From Perkinsus marinus ATCC 50983 (lineage: Eukaryota; Perkinsozoa; Perkinsida; Perkinsidae), in contig NW_003216064.1 in the NCBI RefSeq assembly GCF_000006405.1, forward strand, positions 101,926 to 165,925: a stretch of 64,000 bases of DNA, in the 5' to 3' direction. The notes under the pieces were generated by a model. That model saw only the letters and a program-made list of their open reading frames with translations. It was not told the origin of the DNA and did no database searches. Shown here one piece after another: positions 10,351 to 20,800 of the stretch (its first letter is position 1; each line of letters starts with the position of its first letter). The position numbers and the translations under genes are program-made.

Positions 10351-13300
10351 ATGCACAGAGGTAGACGATTCGCCTCGCTCACTAACGACTACCCCGGGTC
10401 GAGATGGCAGTAATACCGCACCTTGAGTACATCTATTAAGCCTTCTTATCTCAGGCCTGTGGCCTCCTCTAGATCCCCATCAACTGTCTATCCCTCAATA
10501 CTGGAGGGTCTCACTATACTCATTTTGGTGTTCTTCACCGTTCGCTTCGTGGTGCCTGTATTCTCACACTTTTTCAAAGTGGTGCGGCGAAGTTACGAAG
10601 CTCATCCGTACGCCCCCTTCGAAGTAGACGTCCGACCACTGGATCTACAATTTGACGAAACCAGGTATGTCTTGTTTACACATACCCTCTCTCAGTGAAC
10701 TCGTTCTGAAACGCATGATGGGCTCTATAATAGATTGGTAACTCGTATATCATAGTTACAGAGTGAACCCATGGTGTCGAAATCGGTGTTAACTCCCCGT
10801 TACGCTTTCTCAAACTGGTGTCGATCGCAATCATTGACTATCACAACTTCGCTTGTCGAGGAAGATGTTTCATTCTTCCACAAATTTTCATTGGCCGGAC
10901 TTGCACCAATTTTAAGCTGATATTGCGAAGTATGCATTTATGCAACGTGAGTGCCAAACTGATTTTGTTGTCCATGTTGACTCGAAAACTCTGAGAATTA
11001 CCAGCAATTCTCAGAGTCGTCCTTGTTTAGGTCTCTCATGGATAGGAGCACATTTACAGATCACTGCTTCTTCAATGCTGTACAACTGCAAACTCGGGGG
11101 ACACAGGCTGGTTATCTCTCCCCGGTGTCCGTCGCATCCGATGACTTTGTGAAAGTGTGAGCTCATTTTCTACTGCCCAACTATTCCTGTTAACTCAAGC
11201 AACATGTCACTACCAGTTAATGTGAGTGATCTTACTCGGGGAAGGCTTTGCGTTTATCTGAGTGCTCCCTAGTGAAGCGTTCACGATACATTATCGTCCA
11301 AAATGAACGGCTCATCATCATGAATAAGTTGATGATCTCATTGTCATTGAAGAGGAAATTGAGCAGGGGTCCATGCTCATTCCAATCACATCAGTGTAAA
11401 ACAGTGTCGATCAAGTATTCACAGTTTCATCAATCCTTGCCCGAGTTAGAATATTTATTCACTCAAAATCGACAATATCCACGACGACTTATCTACCCTC
11501 GCGATAGTACTGCGCACTACAAGAGTTTACGAGATACGTATGACGTGTTAGTACCGAACCGATATGAACGTTTGCGTCAACCGTGTGACCATAAGGCGGG
11601 TTACTTATCGCTCGCCTCGACGGAAACGGCTTGAAAACGGCTACAGAACGGGGGGAAGACGTTCTGAATGTTGTCAACTGGTGCATAGTTTGACAGGTTC
11701 CTCCCGATTGTGGCGATGTCATCCTCGTTTCCTTGGCCTGCCGACTGGAGCCCTTACCATAAAGACCGTCTGGAGCGCTATTGTCACGGTCGTGGGCACT
11801 GGGTTAACGGCAGGTGCGAGTGTGACGACCAGTGGGTATATGGGTGGTCTACCCACAAGCCTAATGCCTCGGAGAATATGAGATACAGTGCTATCCTGTA
11901 GCTCTTCTCGGTGATGGAAAGTCTGCTAGTCGTCATCCATTCAGGCAATGTGCTATCTGGGGTGGCAAAATACGATGGAACGAGACGATCCAAGGGCATG
12001 TGCAGTCGAGAGGAATCATCTACTGTAAGTTCAATGAGCCTGTGTAGTTTTCTATCGTTCCCTTCAGTATGCGAAGACCTTGTCAGAGGAAATATCCCGG
12101 ATGTTGCTGGTGGAATGTTGTAGCCCTCTACAGACGCTGTGGTCCTTGCCAATAACTCTTGCCATGTTTTTCAAGGTGCTTCCCCACCAATTATACCCAG
12201 TTCGAGTACGAGTGGCATCCCTGTACTTCCTCATCGACAGAATCGTCGCTGTAAGATAGCAGTTCTACTTATCAGATCTATCCGAGAACATCGACTGTCC
12301 CTACACATGGAATCGCTTCATGCAGCGTTGTGAATGCCAAGAAGGAGTTATATACGCCAAGCGTAACCCTTTGACAAGTTCGGTCATGCTCGAAGCTGAT
12401 GAATGGCACATGTACGTTTAACCAGTGACTATCGTCGAAGCTCAGCTGTCCGTTCGCAGTCCTTGCCCAAAGAGAGGTACCGGCTTGGCCTTGCCGGACA
12501 ATGGTTCTCACTGGCTCGACAGGGATATCCCTGCTCCAGAAAGATGGCCTCATATAAGTGGGTATTGCTCTCTGTCGCTGCTCTCTGACCCGCCGTGCTC
12601 GTCAGTACCAGACTGTCACGGTCGCGGCAACTGGTCGGAACGGGAGGGAATCTGCATATGCGAGGAGGGCTGGAGGACAACGTATACTCCTGGCGGGACT
12701 CGCGAGTAATCCACAGAGCTTCCTCAGGAGCTGTCCAAAAATGCACTTCTCAGGTTCTGTGTCAAGAATGTCACTACAACGCGCCCTCCCGTAGGATCCT
12801 CTCGCGCTCTTCCCGTGGTTATCTCCATTTGCCCGTCTCCGTTGGTTATACTCCTTCAGCGATTATATGACTGGTGTCTCAGAACTCGACCCATGCTCCG
12901 GTGTGGGGACGTATTGTTGGGGTCACTCCTACTCCGGGGCAGTCCAACAGCAGTGATACGCCGATGATCGTTGTTGCAATACCGTTCCTTGTCGTCATCG
13001 TCGGCCAACTTTTTGCTATCCTCTGGCTGTAAGTTGTTGATGTTGCTGTTCAAGCCGTACACAATCTCCGCAGGTTTAAGGCGCTCCGACGACAAGCCAA
13101 GGAGAGCAGTTCAGCGGGGACAGTCGAAGCCTCTTCGAATGGGGGTTCGGCAAGGTATCGCCTGCGCGGAGGTTTTGCGTGGATCCCGAACGACGCTAGG
13201 GAGTTGTTTTCAGTCCGACCGGAGAAATTCACAACGCCAGTGCTGGTCCTCTTGTATGTGCACCTGTTAAGTCGCCATGATGGCTGTGTCAAACACAGTA

Positions 13301-13416
13301 TTTGGCCGAATTGGAAATGCAGCACACTAATGTTTCTTTTGTGTGATCATGAAGTTTTCTTAGAAGCTCTGGTTAAGTATTTTGTGTCGTGTTCTCCAGT
13401 GATTCGTCTGAAATAA
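10351..13416 (+). CDS. Membrane protein with EGF-like cysteine motifs
   Basis: Multi-exon gene of unknown function. The ATG at 10351 gives MHRGRRFASLTNDYPGSRWQ; a 45-nt intron (10410-10454) joins in frame to a segment with the hydrophobic helix EGLTILILVFFTVRFVVPVF, so the protein probably starts as a type II or multi-pass membrane protein. Later exons contain repeated EGF-type patterns: ERYCHGRGHWVNGRCECDDQW (about 11780-11840), CPYTWNRFMQRCECQEGV (about 12290-12345) and PDCHGRGNWSEREGICICEE (about 12608-12668). A C-terminal exon has a second membrane helix, VVAIPFLVVIVGQLFAILWL (about 12968-13030), and after a 45-nt intron a basic tail. Such an arrangement suggests a surface or secretory-pathway protein. 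Several internal splice sites (10665-10770, 10910, 11160-11700) are unresolved and an apparent frame break near 10913 may be an intron or an error. The stop at 13414-13416 is the most likely end. Confidence 0.6.
10988..11017. repeat. Perfect 12-bp inverted repeat (hairpin)
   Basis: ACTCTGAGAATT, six-base loop, then its exact reverse complement AATTCTCAGAGT. It lies in a region that also reads as an exon of the EGF-like gene (ending HVDSKTLRITSNSQSR), so it would form a stem in the mRNA or pre-mRNA. Confidence 0.8.
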
Positions 13417-14527
13417 CAACACAAAAGAATGCTACTGTTTGTGAAGTAATAATATATTAAATGCGATATTCTAGCTCCGATATGAGCTTTTGCTCTTTTC
13501 CCTGGTGATTTGGAATCCATGGAAGTAAAAACTAGTATACTGTTTGTACGAGAGGAATTTTAAACTGGTCGATTATGAATTCGATCGGGAAATGTGCCTC
13601 GGGAAAATTACTCCAAAGCTCCAACCCATCGTCTGTCCACGTCGAAAGTGAACGAAATGACTGTAACGTTAGTTATCCCTCTGCTTCTATTGAGAGGAAC
13701 TGTCGTTTGCCTTGATTGTACACAAGGATCCTGTTTCTACCCAATTTCCAAGGCTTGAGGCCTAACAAGAACCACAGCCAGAGGCAGGGGATAGAAGCTG
13801 AGCAACGGCTTCGCATTAAGAAGCCTATCGAGAAAATCCATGATGGATTAATAGAGTGCCATCCGTCCTCGAAGCAACTATCATCCCATACAGCTCCAAC
13901 AAAGTCCCTGTCTGCTCAGTTGGTTTTTGGCTTAACTCTACTCTACCGAGATGTCCTCGAATTGACAAGTAATCGGATCTGATTCCAAATTCGACAATTT
14001 CTTTGTGACTTCATAAAGAACACAACCCGACAGACACTCTATTGTGTTGGTCTGGAAGCAACACGAGGGAGGAACTCGAGGAGCATCGCGTTCTCATTGG
14101 CTTGCAACTTGACCTCGATCACTTTTGCATAGACAGCATACTTTTCAAATTAGTGTATCATTTCTTGTGCTTCAATGAAGCGCTCTTGCTTCTACCGACA
14201 GCCAAATAGATGTAGCTGACTACCTCGAATCAGCCGCCAAAACATTCGTTACCCTACGAGCAACTCTTCGAATCCACCACGTTTGACTGCGGTTGCATCA
14301 CCTTCAGCCTCTCATCTCAATTGACGTCGGGACGGAATAGAACTCAACGACGATCCCCTGCCAAACGAAGCGAAAACATAGTAGCGCGCAAGAGAGTGGA
14401 TAACCGAAAACTCATTCATGATAGTCACAGCCATCAATCATGAATCGGTAACAAAAAGCGTAAAAAAATAGCAACAACAGTAACCTTCTGGACAAGTTAA
14501 AGGCCAACAACACAGACTCAGTGAACT
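13417..14527. other. Intergenic, nothing recognised
   Basis: Only short ORFs without domain signal or plausible start. It separates the EGF-like membrane protein from the secreted-protein cluster, and the 3' ends of both flanking genes face this stretch. Confidence 0.5.
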
Positions 14528-15478
14528 TTAGCACTGGTCCTTCGAAAGGCTAAGAGACATTACTCCAGCCAGAGATACATTGACATGGTCGTTCGACTCG
14601 TCGTACGTAACAATCAGAGCTTCGTCAAGCTCCTGAGGCGTCATACCAAGCTCACTAGCCAACTCCACCATCTGAGGATCATTATAGTCAGGCTCCATCG
14701 CAGTGCAGTCCTCCATAGTGTAACCAATACCCTTGACATTAACTAGAGGTCTTACAGTCAAGTCGAATGTTTCATCGTTGATAGTAGCGCTGCCCTTAAA
14801 AAGCATGTACTTACCGCAATACTTTCCACTAGGAGCAGCTAGACAACTCTCGGCAGGACCGGACGTGGTCGTAGTGGTCGAGGCAGTTGTAGAACCATCA
14901 GACTTCGCTGTAGTTGATGTTACCAACGTTGAGGTTGCGAGACCAGTAGAGGCACTACTCGAATCACCAGAAGTCGTCGAGCTAGCCGAGGGTGTAGTGG
15001 TCGGTCTGAAGAACGGCTTCCTTGTTGTAGTCTCTGAAGGATTAACTGTAGGTCCATCAGCAGAAGAAGTCGTCGAGCTAGCCGAGGGTGTAGTGGTCGG
15101 TCTGAAGAACGGCCTTCTTGTTGTAGTCTCGGAAGGATTCACTGTAGATCCATCAGCAAGAGAAGTCGTCGTAGTGGGTCGGAAGGGCCTCCTCTTGGTA
15201 GTGGTCTCTGATGAGACTGTGGTTGAATCATCTAAAGAGCCAGAAGTCGAGGTGATAGGGAACGACGTCATCACAGTAGAAGTCCGAGGAGTAGAAGTGC
15301 TCTCAGACGACGACTGTGTAGAAGTAGTTTTGATTGGAGATGCAGTAGTGGCCAGAGCAGCTGCCGTAGTAGCTATACTAGGAGCCGTAGTAGGAGCTGC
15401 AGTAGTCGTCGAATCATCACTGCATCCCGTCAAAGAGAGAGCGACAATAGCAGAGGCAGCAACCACGAAAAACTTCAT
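14528..15478 (-). CDS. Secreted Thr/Ser-rich cysteine protein, family member 1 (longest)
   Basis: Intronless gene, about 316 residues; ATG at 15478 opens MKFFVVAASAIVALSLTGCS, a signal peptide ending in LTGCSDD. A long Thr/Ser/Pro-rich middle follows, well suited to O-glycosylation, and contains a 32-residue repeat with KPFFRPTTTPSASSTTS. The C-terminal domain begins CLAAPSGKYCGKYMLFKG, then has YTMEDCTAMEPDYNDPQMV, GMTPQELDEAL and VTYDESNDHVNVS, and ends LSLSKDQC-stop. The same C-terminal domain with conserved cysteines occurs in the four other members of this cluster. Closest in the window is the gene at 16557-17144. I do not know a named domain for it. A role as a secreted, mucin-like surface or extracellular protein is inference from the signal peptide and composition. 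Confidence 0.85.
   Translation of the reverse strand: MKFFVVAASAIVALSLTGCSDDSTTTAAPTTAPSIATTAAALATTASPIKTTSTQSSSESTSTPRTSTVMTSFPITSTSGSLDDSTTVSSETTTKRRPFRPTTTTSLADGSTVNPSETTTRRPFFRPTTTPSASSTTSSADGPTVNPSETTTRKPFFRPTTTPSASSTTSGDSSSASTGLATSTLVTSTTAKSDGSTTASTTTTTSGPAESCLAAPSGKYCGKYMLFKGSATINDETFDLTVRPLVNVKGIGYTMEDCTAMEPDYNDPQMVELASELGMTPQELDEALIVTYDESNDHVNVSLAGVMSLSLSKDQC
14971..15230. repeat. 96-bp in-frame coding repeat
   Basis: The minus-strand coding sequence of the first secreted gene is duplicated with a 96-bp period: the word AAGTCGTCGAGCTAGCCGAG starts at 14971 and again at 15067, and a diverged, truncated third copy starts near 15163. This encodes a 32-residue Thr/Ser/Pro unit, so copy number can change without shifting frame. 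Confidence 0.85.
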
Positions 15479-16556
15479 AGTGATCAACTTGGAAAAACAC
15501 TAGAAACACTGATAACGCTCATACGCGATTGACAACTACATAAATCCTAACGCCATTCACTCAATGATCAAGATCCTCCCCAATGATAATCACATACACC
15601 TGAAACCCAATTTTAAGGATAACCTTGACTTTAACAAGTGAATCCATACCTGTATTAGTACTAGCGAGCTATGCCATATTTTAGCGTATCACAAACAGAT
15701 AAGCAAAAAACGAGTAATGCTAAAAATGCGGATCTGGGTATGATAGAATCGGGCTACTAGATCGAACAGGAGACACGAACTGAAGATGCACTGACGATAA
15801 ACCTAGTGCTACTCGTCTTCGACAATAAGATGAACTTTTACGATTATTTCAAGGAATGTGGGCTTTTATTACTTTCCTTTATCACTGTCATCTGGTATCG
15901 CGCATTTTGTATACGAAATTGATTATATATATGCGCATTGCGTATATGAGCCTCTATTGTTCCAACAGTAGGTATTCTCTATTAGGGAAAGACGCGACCT
16001 TACTATCTTCGACGAGGTCTGCTCGCAGGTATAAGATCGCGGAACACTTACACCTTGTCAAACTGTATGGTTGAAAGTTCTACCTCTGAAGAGGATCAAC
16101 TGGAATTCATTCACAAGAACATGACATTAACAAGTGTGTTTGATCCTCTCACGAGCAAAATACATGTCTGCAGGGCTCAAGAAATTATACATTCCATTTT
16201 TATGTCGAGTTGTACTTGCCAAGTCCTCACAGTGACCTTGTATCTTGAAGGAAGGAGTGTAACATCCTTAAAGAAGGACCGTAAGAATTCCTCCTCACAA
16301 GGTACGCCTTAATGAGCAGTTCCCAAGTTACAGGCCCACTGACTCGTGTGAAAATTATTTTCCCCCTCGATCTCACTGGATGACCAGTCTTACTCCCCAA
16401 ACACAAACGCAACGTTTACAGTAGTTTTCTCGTGACAAATCTCCGTAGAGTCAAGATACACATCAACAAACAACAGAGAGCAGCAACAAACATATGTGTG
16501 AACTTCTCAACATAGTTTAAAAGTCAAAACAACACCGTCCATCTCGACCATGCCCT
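15479..16556. other. Spacer between secreted genes 1 and 2
   Basis: No gene recognised. It must hold the promoter of the minus-strand gene starting at 15478 and the 3' end of the gene ending at 16557. Short ORFs here have no supporting signal. Confidence 0.5.
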
Positions 16557-17144
16557 TTAGCATTGGTCTTTGGAGAGATTGAGCGATACTCCATCCATGG
16601 ACATATCAAATGTGTCGTTGGATTCATCATAAGTAATCGTCATAGCCTGCTGAAGCTCAGCGGGGGTCATGCCGAGCGTATCAGCCATTTCCACCATCTG
16701 AGGATCATTGTAATCAGGCTCGAAGTCGGTGCAGTCGTCCATGGTATAATCAACACCCTTCATATTAACCAATGGTCTCACAGTCAAGTCAAAGGTACCA
16801 TTATCAATAGTAGCGGTACCCTTAAACACCATGTACTTGCCACAATACTTGCCACTCGGTGTAGCGGAGCAACTTCCACCGCTGCTGGCAGTGGTAGTCA
16901 CAACAGAACCAGAGGAACCTGTAGTGGCGTCATTCGACGATCCAGTAGTCACATCACCCGAAGTGGAGGTACGAGGCATGAAAGACCCTTTAGTTGTTGT
17001 TTCGATAGAAGGTTCAGTGGTAGCCTGAGCAGCTGCTGTAGTAACCACACTCGTGGTAGGTGCAACAGTAGTTGTTGAATCATCGCTACACCCCGTCAAG
17101 GAGAAAGCGACAACAACCGAAACTGCAACGACGGAGAACTTCAT
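16557..17144 (-). CDS. Secreted Thr/Ser-rich cysteine protein, family member 2
   Basis: Intronless, 195 residues, ATG at 17144. N-terminal signal peptide MKFSVVAVSVVVAFSLTGCS followed by DDSTTT and a Thr/Ser-rich linker (about residues 25-95) shorter than in member 1. The C-terminal domain starts CSATPSGKYCGKYMVFKG and continues with VDYTMDDCTDFEPDYNDPQM, GMTPAELQQAMTITYDESND and the final LNLSKDQC. It is clearly a tandem duplicate of the neighbour at 14528-15478 on the same strand. The downstream (left) and upstream (right) flanks carry no other gene until the retrotransposon. Function unknown; a secreted or surface-attached glycoprotein is the likeliest reading. Confidence 0.85.
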   Translation of the reverse strand: MKFSVVAVSVVVAFSLTGCSDDSTTTVAPTTSVVTTAAAQATTEPSIETTTKGSFMPRTSTSGDVTTGSSNDATTGSSGSVVTTTASSGGSCSATPSGKYCGKYMVFKGTATIDNGTFDLTVRPLVNMKGVDYTMDDCTDFEPDYNDPQMVEMADTLGMTPAELQQAMTITYDESNDTFDMSMDGVSLNLSKDQC

Positions 17145-17670
17145 ATCGGAACAAAAAAAAAGTTCGAACTGAATACAATGGAATAGGTGGGAATGAACTA
17201 AGACACATCTGGTATTTAACTATTCCACTGTTATCAGGAGCGCTAACACTAAGAGATTCTGATACCCGAATAGAATATTTCCATGTCCTTGATCGAGCTA
17301 AATAAGCTAAGTTAGCCTAGCCATAGGATGTGGCTACGCTAACTTAGCGGCATGATATCTAAACACAAAAATGGCTTCTAGCTATGATGGATAAGTCTCG
17401 GTATTCTGGGATCCGAAACAAGTCGATTCGACTTGTTCGCATTATTCGTGGTCAGACTTCGCTGATACGGTTGATCTCGGCTTAGGAATGATCGATTGGC
17501 ATAAAGCATTTTTGAATTTGGGTCTGTTGATAGTCGTCTTCAAGTAAGAGTCTATCCTAAGTATCGTAGGTCTAAGTTATACAGTCTCCGAATGCTCCCA
17601 TGGGACGTTTCACAGTCGGATAACTTACAGTGCATTCGAAATGTCTATCATATTATCCTGCACACGGGGG
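17145..17670. other. Upstream region of secreted gene 2, before the LTR element
   Basis: No gene. It contains the promoter of member 2 and a strong hairpin (17306-17348, listed separately). It ends in a G run directly at the left LTR boundary. Confidence 0.55.
17306..17348. repeat. 18-bp stem, 7-nt loop hairpin
   Basis: Left arm GCTAAGTTAGCCTAGCCA, loop TAGGATG, right arm TGGCTACGCTAACTTAGC; the arms pair over 18 positions with one mismatch. It lies about 160 bp upstream of secreted gene 2. Words of the same type (TTAGCTAAGCTT) form the 47-bp tandem repeat at 27942-28220. Confidence 0.85.
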
Positions 17671-17875
17671 TGTGCGGTACACCGCATTGTGTGCTGTGTG
17701 TTGCGTGCTGTCTACCCTGAAGCACCAGCACACAATCGGCCGTTACATAGCTCAGCAGTTGAGCTACAGAGTATATAGATAGATTTGATTTGATTTCCCA
17801 CTCGAACCCCGTTGTTGAGCTTTGAACTATGCCCTCTGACAATCATGCGGAAGACGAGAACAACCAGTCCGCACA
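17671..17875 (+). repeat. 5' LTR (205 bp)
   Basis: TGTGCGG...CCGCACA repeat, identical to the copy at 23718-23922. It contains a TATA-like sequence near 17772 and, unusually, the ATG of the polyprotein at 17829, so its last 47 bases are coding. Confidence 0.95.
17771..17780 (+). promoter_or_regulatory. TATA-like element in the LTR
   Basis: GTATATAGAT lies 57 bp upstream of the polyprotein ATG and is repeated in the 3' LTR (23818-23827). It is the best candidate core promoter; transcription would start about 25-30 bp downstream, leaving a very short leader. Confidence 0.5.
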
Positions 17876-20800
17876 TTCTACCGGGATCTCCTCGGAAGTG
17901 AGGCAATCACCTCGCTTACATCCCGAGGGGTCCCTTCAGCCCCTGTTGGTCGAGGCTACATCACACATCATTGACACTAACAGGAAGGCCAATAAGGAGC
18001 TGTTTCAAGCTCTAACTAACCAGATCGCTGAGACCAACAAGATTCTATCAACTCAGATGTCCAATCTGTGCAACGCTATGGCCCAGACCATGCAAACCAT
18101 TCAGATGATGCACCCACCGCCCTGTGAGTCCCCCCATCCACAAGCTCCAATGGCTGTTGAGGAGGATATGAAGACAGAGAAGACCGCTATGACTGCAAAA
18201 CTTGTGAGTACCACTGACGATAAGGCTGCTACAAAAGCTAAGAAGACTGTCGATAAGGCCGATCTTTCGTTCCTAGGCGACCAGAAGCGAGGCACTGCCA
18301 ACTATTGGACCGGGGATAATGATGGGCGGTCTGTTGTAAGGTTGAAGACCTTGGTTGAAGCTCAGCATCTTTATCGTTTTGGAAACTGGGCTATTAAGTA
18401 CTTCTTCTGTTTGAGGGTCCTATCGCCAAGCATCCGGGAAGTTGCCGCCCTGACAGTTGAGGGAGGCAATGCTTCGTCATCGTTTGAGGAATGGCACAAT
18501 GCTCTGTGGTCCCACCTCAACAAGGAGTACTCGGCATCATATACTGAGGAAGACTCCCGTAAGAAGTTGCAAGCCTTGAAGATGTCTATGGTGAGAAGTG
18601 ATGTAGATATTGTTGGTGCCTATGATGACTACTTGCAGCAGTTTGGTTTGATACGTATAGAGTATTTACATGAGCATGTTGAGACCACAGCCGCTGATAG
18701 AGCTCGGAACTCTGAGGAACTAGCTCATTACTTTTACCAAGGCCTTTCTGATCGAGTGAAAGGTAAACTCATTTCGGTGATCGGTGACTCGGCGATCTAT
18801 AAGGACCTCGACTCTCTCAAGAACATTACAAGGAATGTATGCCGAGTGATCTCGAAGAAGGCCAAATCGAAGATGAGCTCCTCAACTACGAGTCCTATAC
18901 CAATTGAAGATGCTACTACCTCTCGCTTACTCTACAGTAGGCCTCTGCGTCAGTCAGAGGTTAATATCGTGGAGTCTACCCTTACCAACGACCATATTAA
19001 GAGTTGTAAATGTCAGAGATGCTTGAGTCATGGTCACTCAACGGTGTTCTGTCCCGTCGCTGAGATGTCCTATTCACGTCGCCGATGCCGGACTTGTGGT
19101 ATGGTACAGCATGAAGGTCATTCGACACCTTGCTCTTCATTATCGAAAGGTCCTATTACCTGTATGAGATGCTCGGGTTCGGGGCACTTTGCTAGAGCTT
19201 GCCCAGTAGCCGAGGCGAAGCCTATGCCAGCAGAACAAAGGAAGCTTATCTTCGACAAGATCAACGAGAAGAAGGTCTCGGTTACCACAGAGATTTCGAA
19301 GCCATCACAGGCCAATCTGGTCTCTCTTTCGACCTCGGAAACCCGGCCCAGTTCAAGTCTCACCAGTATTGACGTTTACCTAGAGACTTTGGAAGCGAAG
19401 ATTCCCTATAAGCAGTCTGCTTTGATCGATTCGGGTGCGTCTCATTGTTTTATCCATCCTGATTTGATTCATAGATGGAAGGAATCTGGTGTCTCTTTGA
19501 AGATCCGGCCCACTGGTTATGTCGCCAGCAGCAGCGATGCCTCTAAAGATCCTATTCCTATTGATACGTCGGTAACAGTTTCTGTGTCTTTTACGCAGAA
19601 TAGTAGTTCGGTGGTGCTCAAGTGTTACGTCTATCCTGATCTGAGCCATCAGATGTTGCTATCCAGTTCTGTTCTCCGTGATGCTGGCTGCCTATGGTTT
19701 ATGCTTCCTGGTCACGCCGATTGTATGTTACTCGGTGATTCCGCTCAGGAGGTGAGAGACATTCTCAAAGGTCTAGGGTTTCAGCCTAAGCCATTGACAG
19801 GAGGAACCTTGGCTCCAGATTATCTCAGCCTTAACTGCCTCAATCTACGAGCTCTGCAATATGATGGCTTCGAGGATGGTTGGGAATCTACTCGGCGTAT
19901 GATGTCCTACACCTTACAGCTTTGTGATGGTATTGAGGGTCAGAGTTATGCAGAATGCTATGCTGATGAACAAGAAGCACTTCGACGTTGTGAACAACTA
20001 GCTTCCTCTGAATTTCCAGCAAAAGATCGTGATCTGCGGCATGTTATTGAGGACCTCGACAGCGTTGTGACTAAGTGCTTCGATATCCATTTGCAACGTG
20101 ATCCAGTCGGTGCACCAGATGGGAGGCCGGTCGTTCGAGTACCATGGAAGTCTGATGCGAGGCCACCCGTGAATGGCTTCCAAGCTATGCGCTGCGATAG
20201 AGCCATTATGAGGAAGTTGACAACGGAGAAGAAAGAACAGTTCTGTGAGAAGGTCGACGAGTTCATCTCTCTTGGATTCTGCAGCCCTACATCTCCAGCT
20301 AAGTCCTTGGCCGAGCTCGAAAGCTATCTACAAGACTCTCGCTCAGATTTAGAGCGGGGAGCTGTCCCATTGCCGTCAGTAACTGGAAGGTTCATTAGAG
20401 CCTTCTGTGTTAATGATCCAGTGAGTGTCACTACTCCCATACGGGTCGTACTGGATGCCAGGGCTGAGAACTCGTTTACCTTTGCTTTTCCGGTTGGGAA
20501 GAAGGATTCGCCATCCTCATTGGAGGCCAATTTGCTTTATTGGCGAGGCGGCAAGTTTTACTTTAGTATGGATATAAGTAAAGCCTTTTTATCATTGGGG
20601 ATTCACCCCATTGACCGACCCTACTGCGGTATGCAAGGGGCCGGGAGGACCCTACAGTTCAATTCGGTCTACTTTGGTGCAGGGTGGGCTCCGAGAGCCC
20701 TTCAAGAGAGTACTGATTTCTTAAAAGTCCTTTGGCAAGATGAACTTCGAGGAGATCGGCTGAAGATAGGCGCGGCGATCAAGTATCTTCCTTTGGATGA

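Noticed and set aside
14733-15503. 256-codon open frame on the plus strand, antisense to secreted gene 1
   Set aside because: It arises from the Thr/Ser codon usage and 96-bp repeat of the real minus-strand gene; no ATG-linked signal peptide or independent motif supports it. The same holds for the plus-strand frame over 16563-17078.
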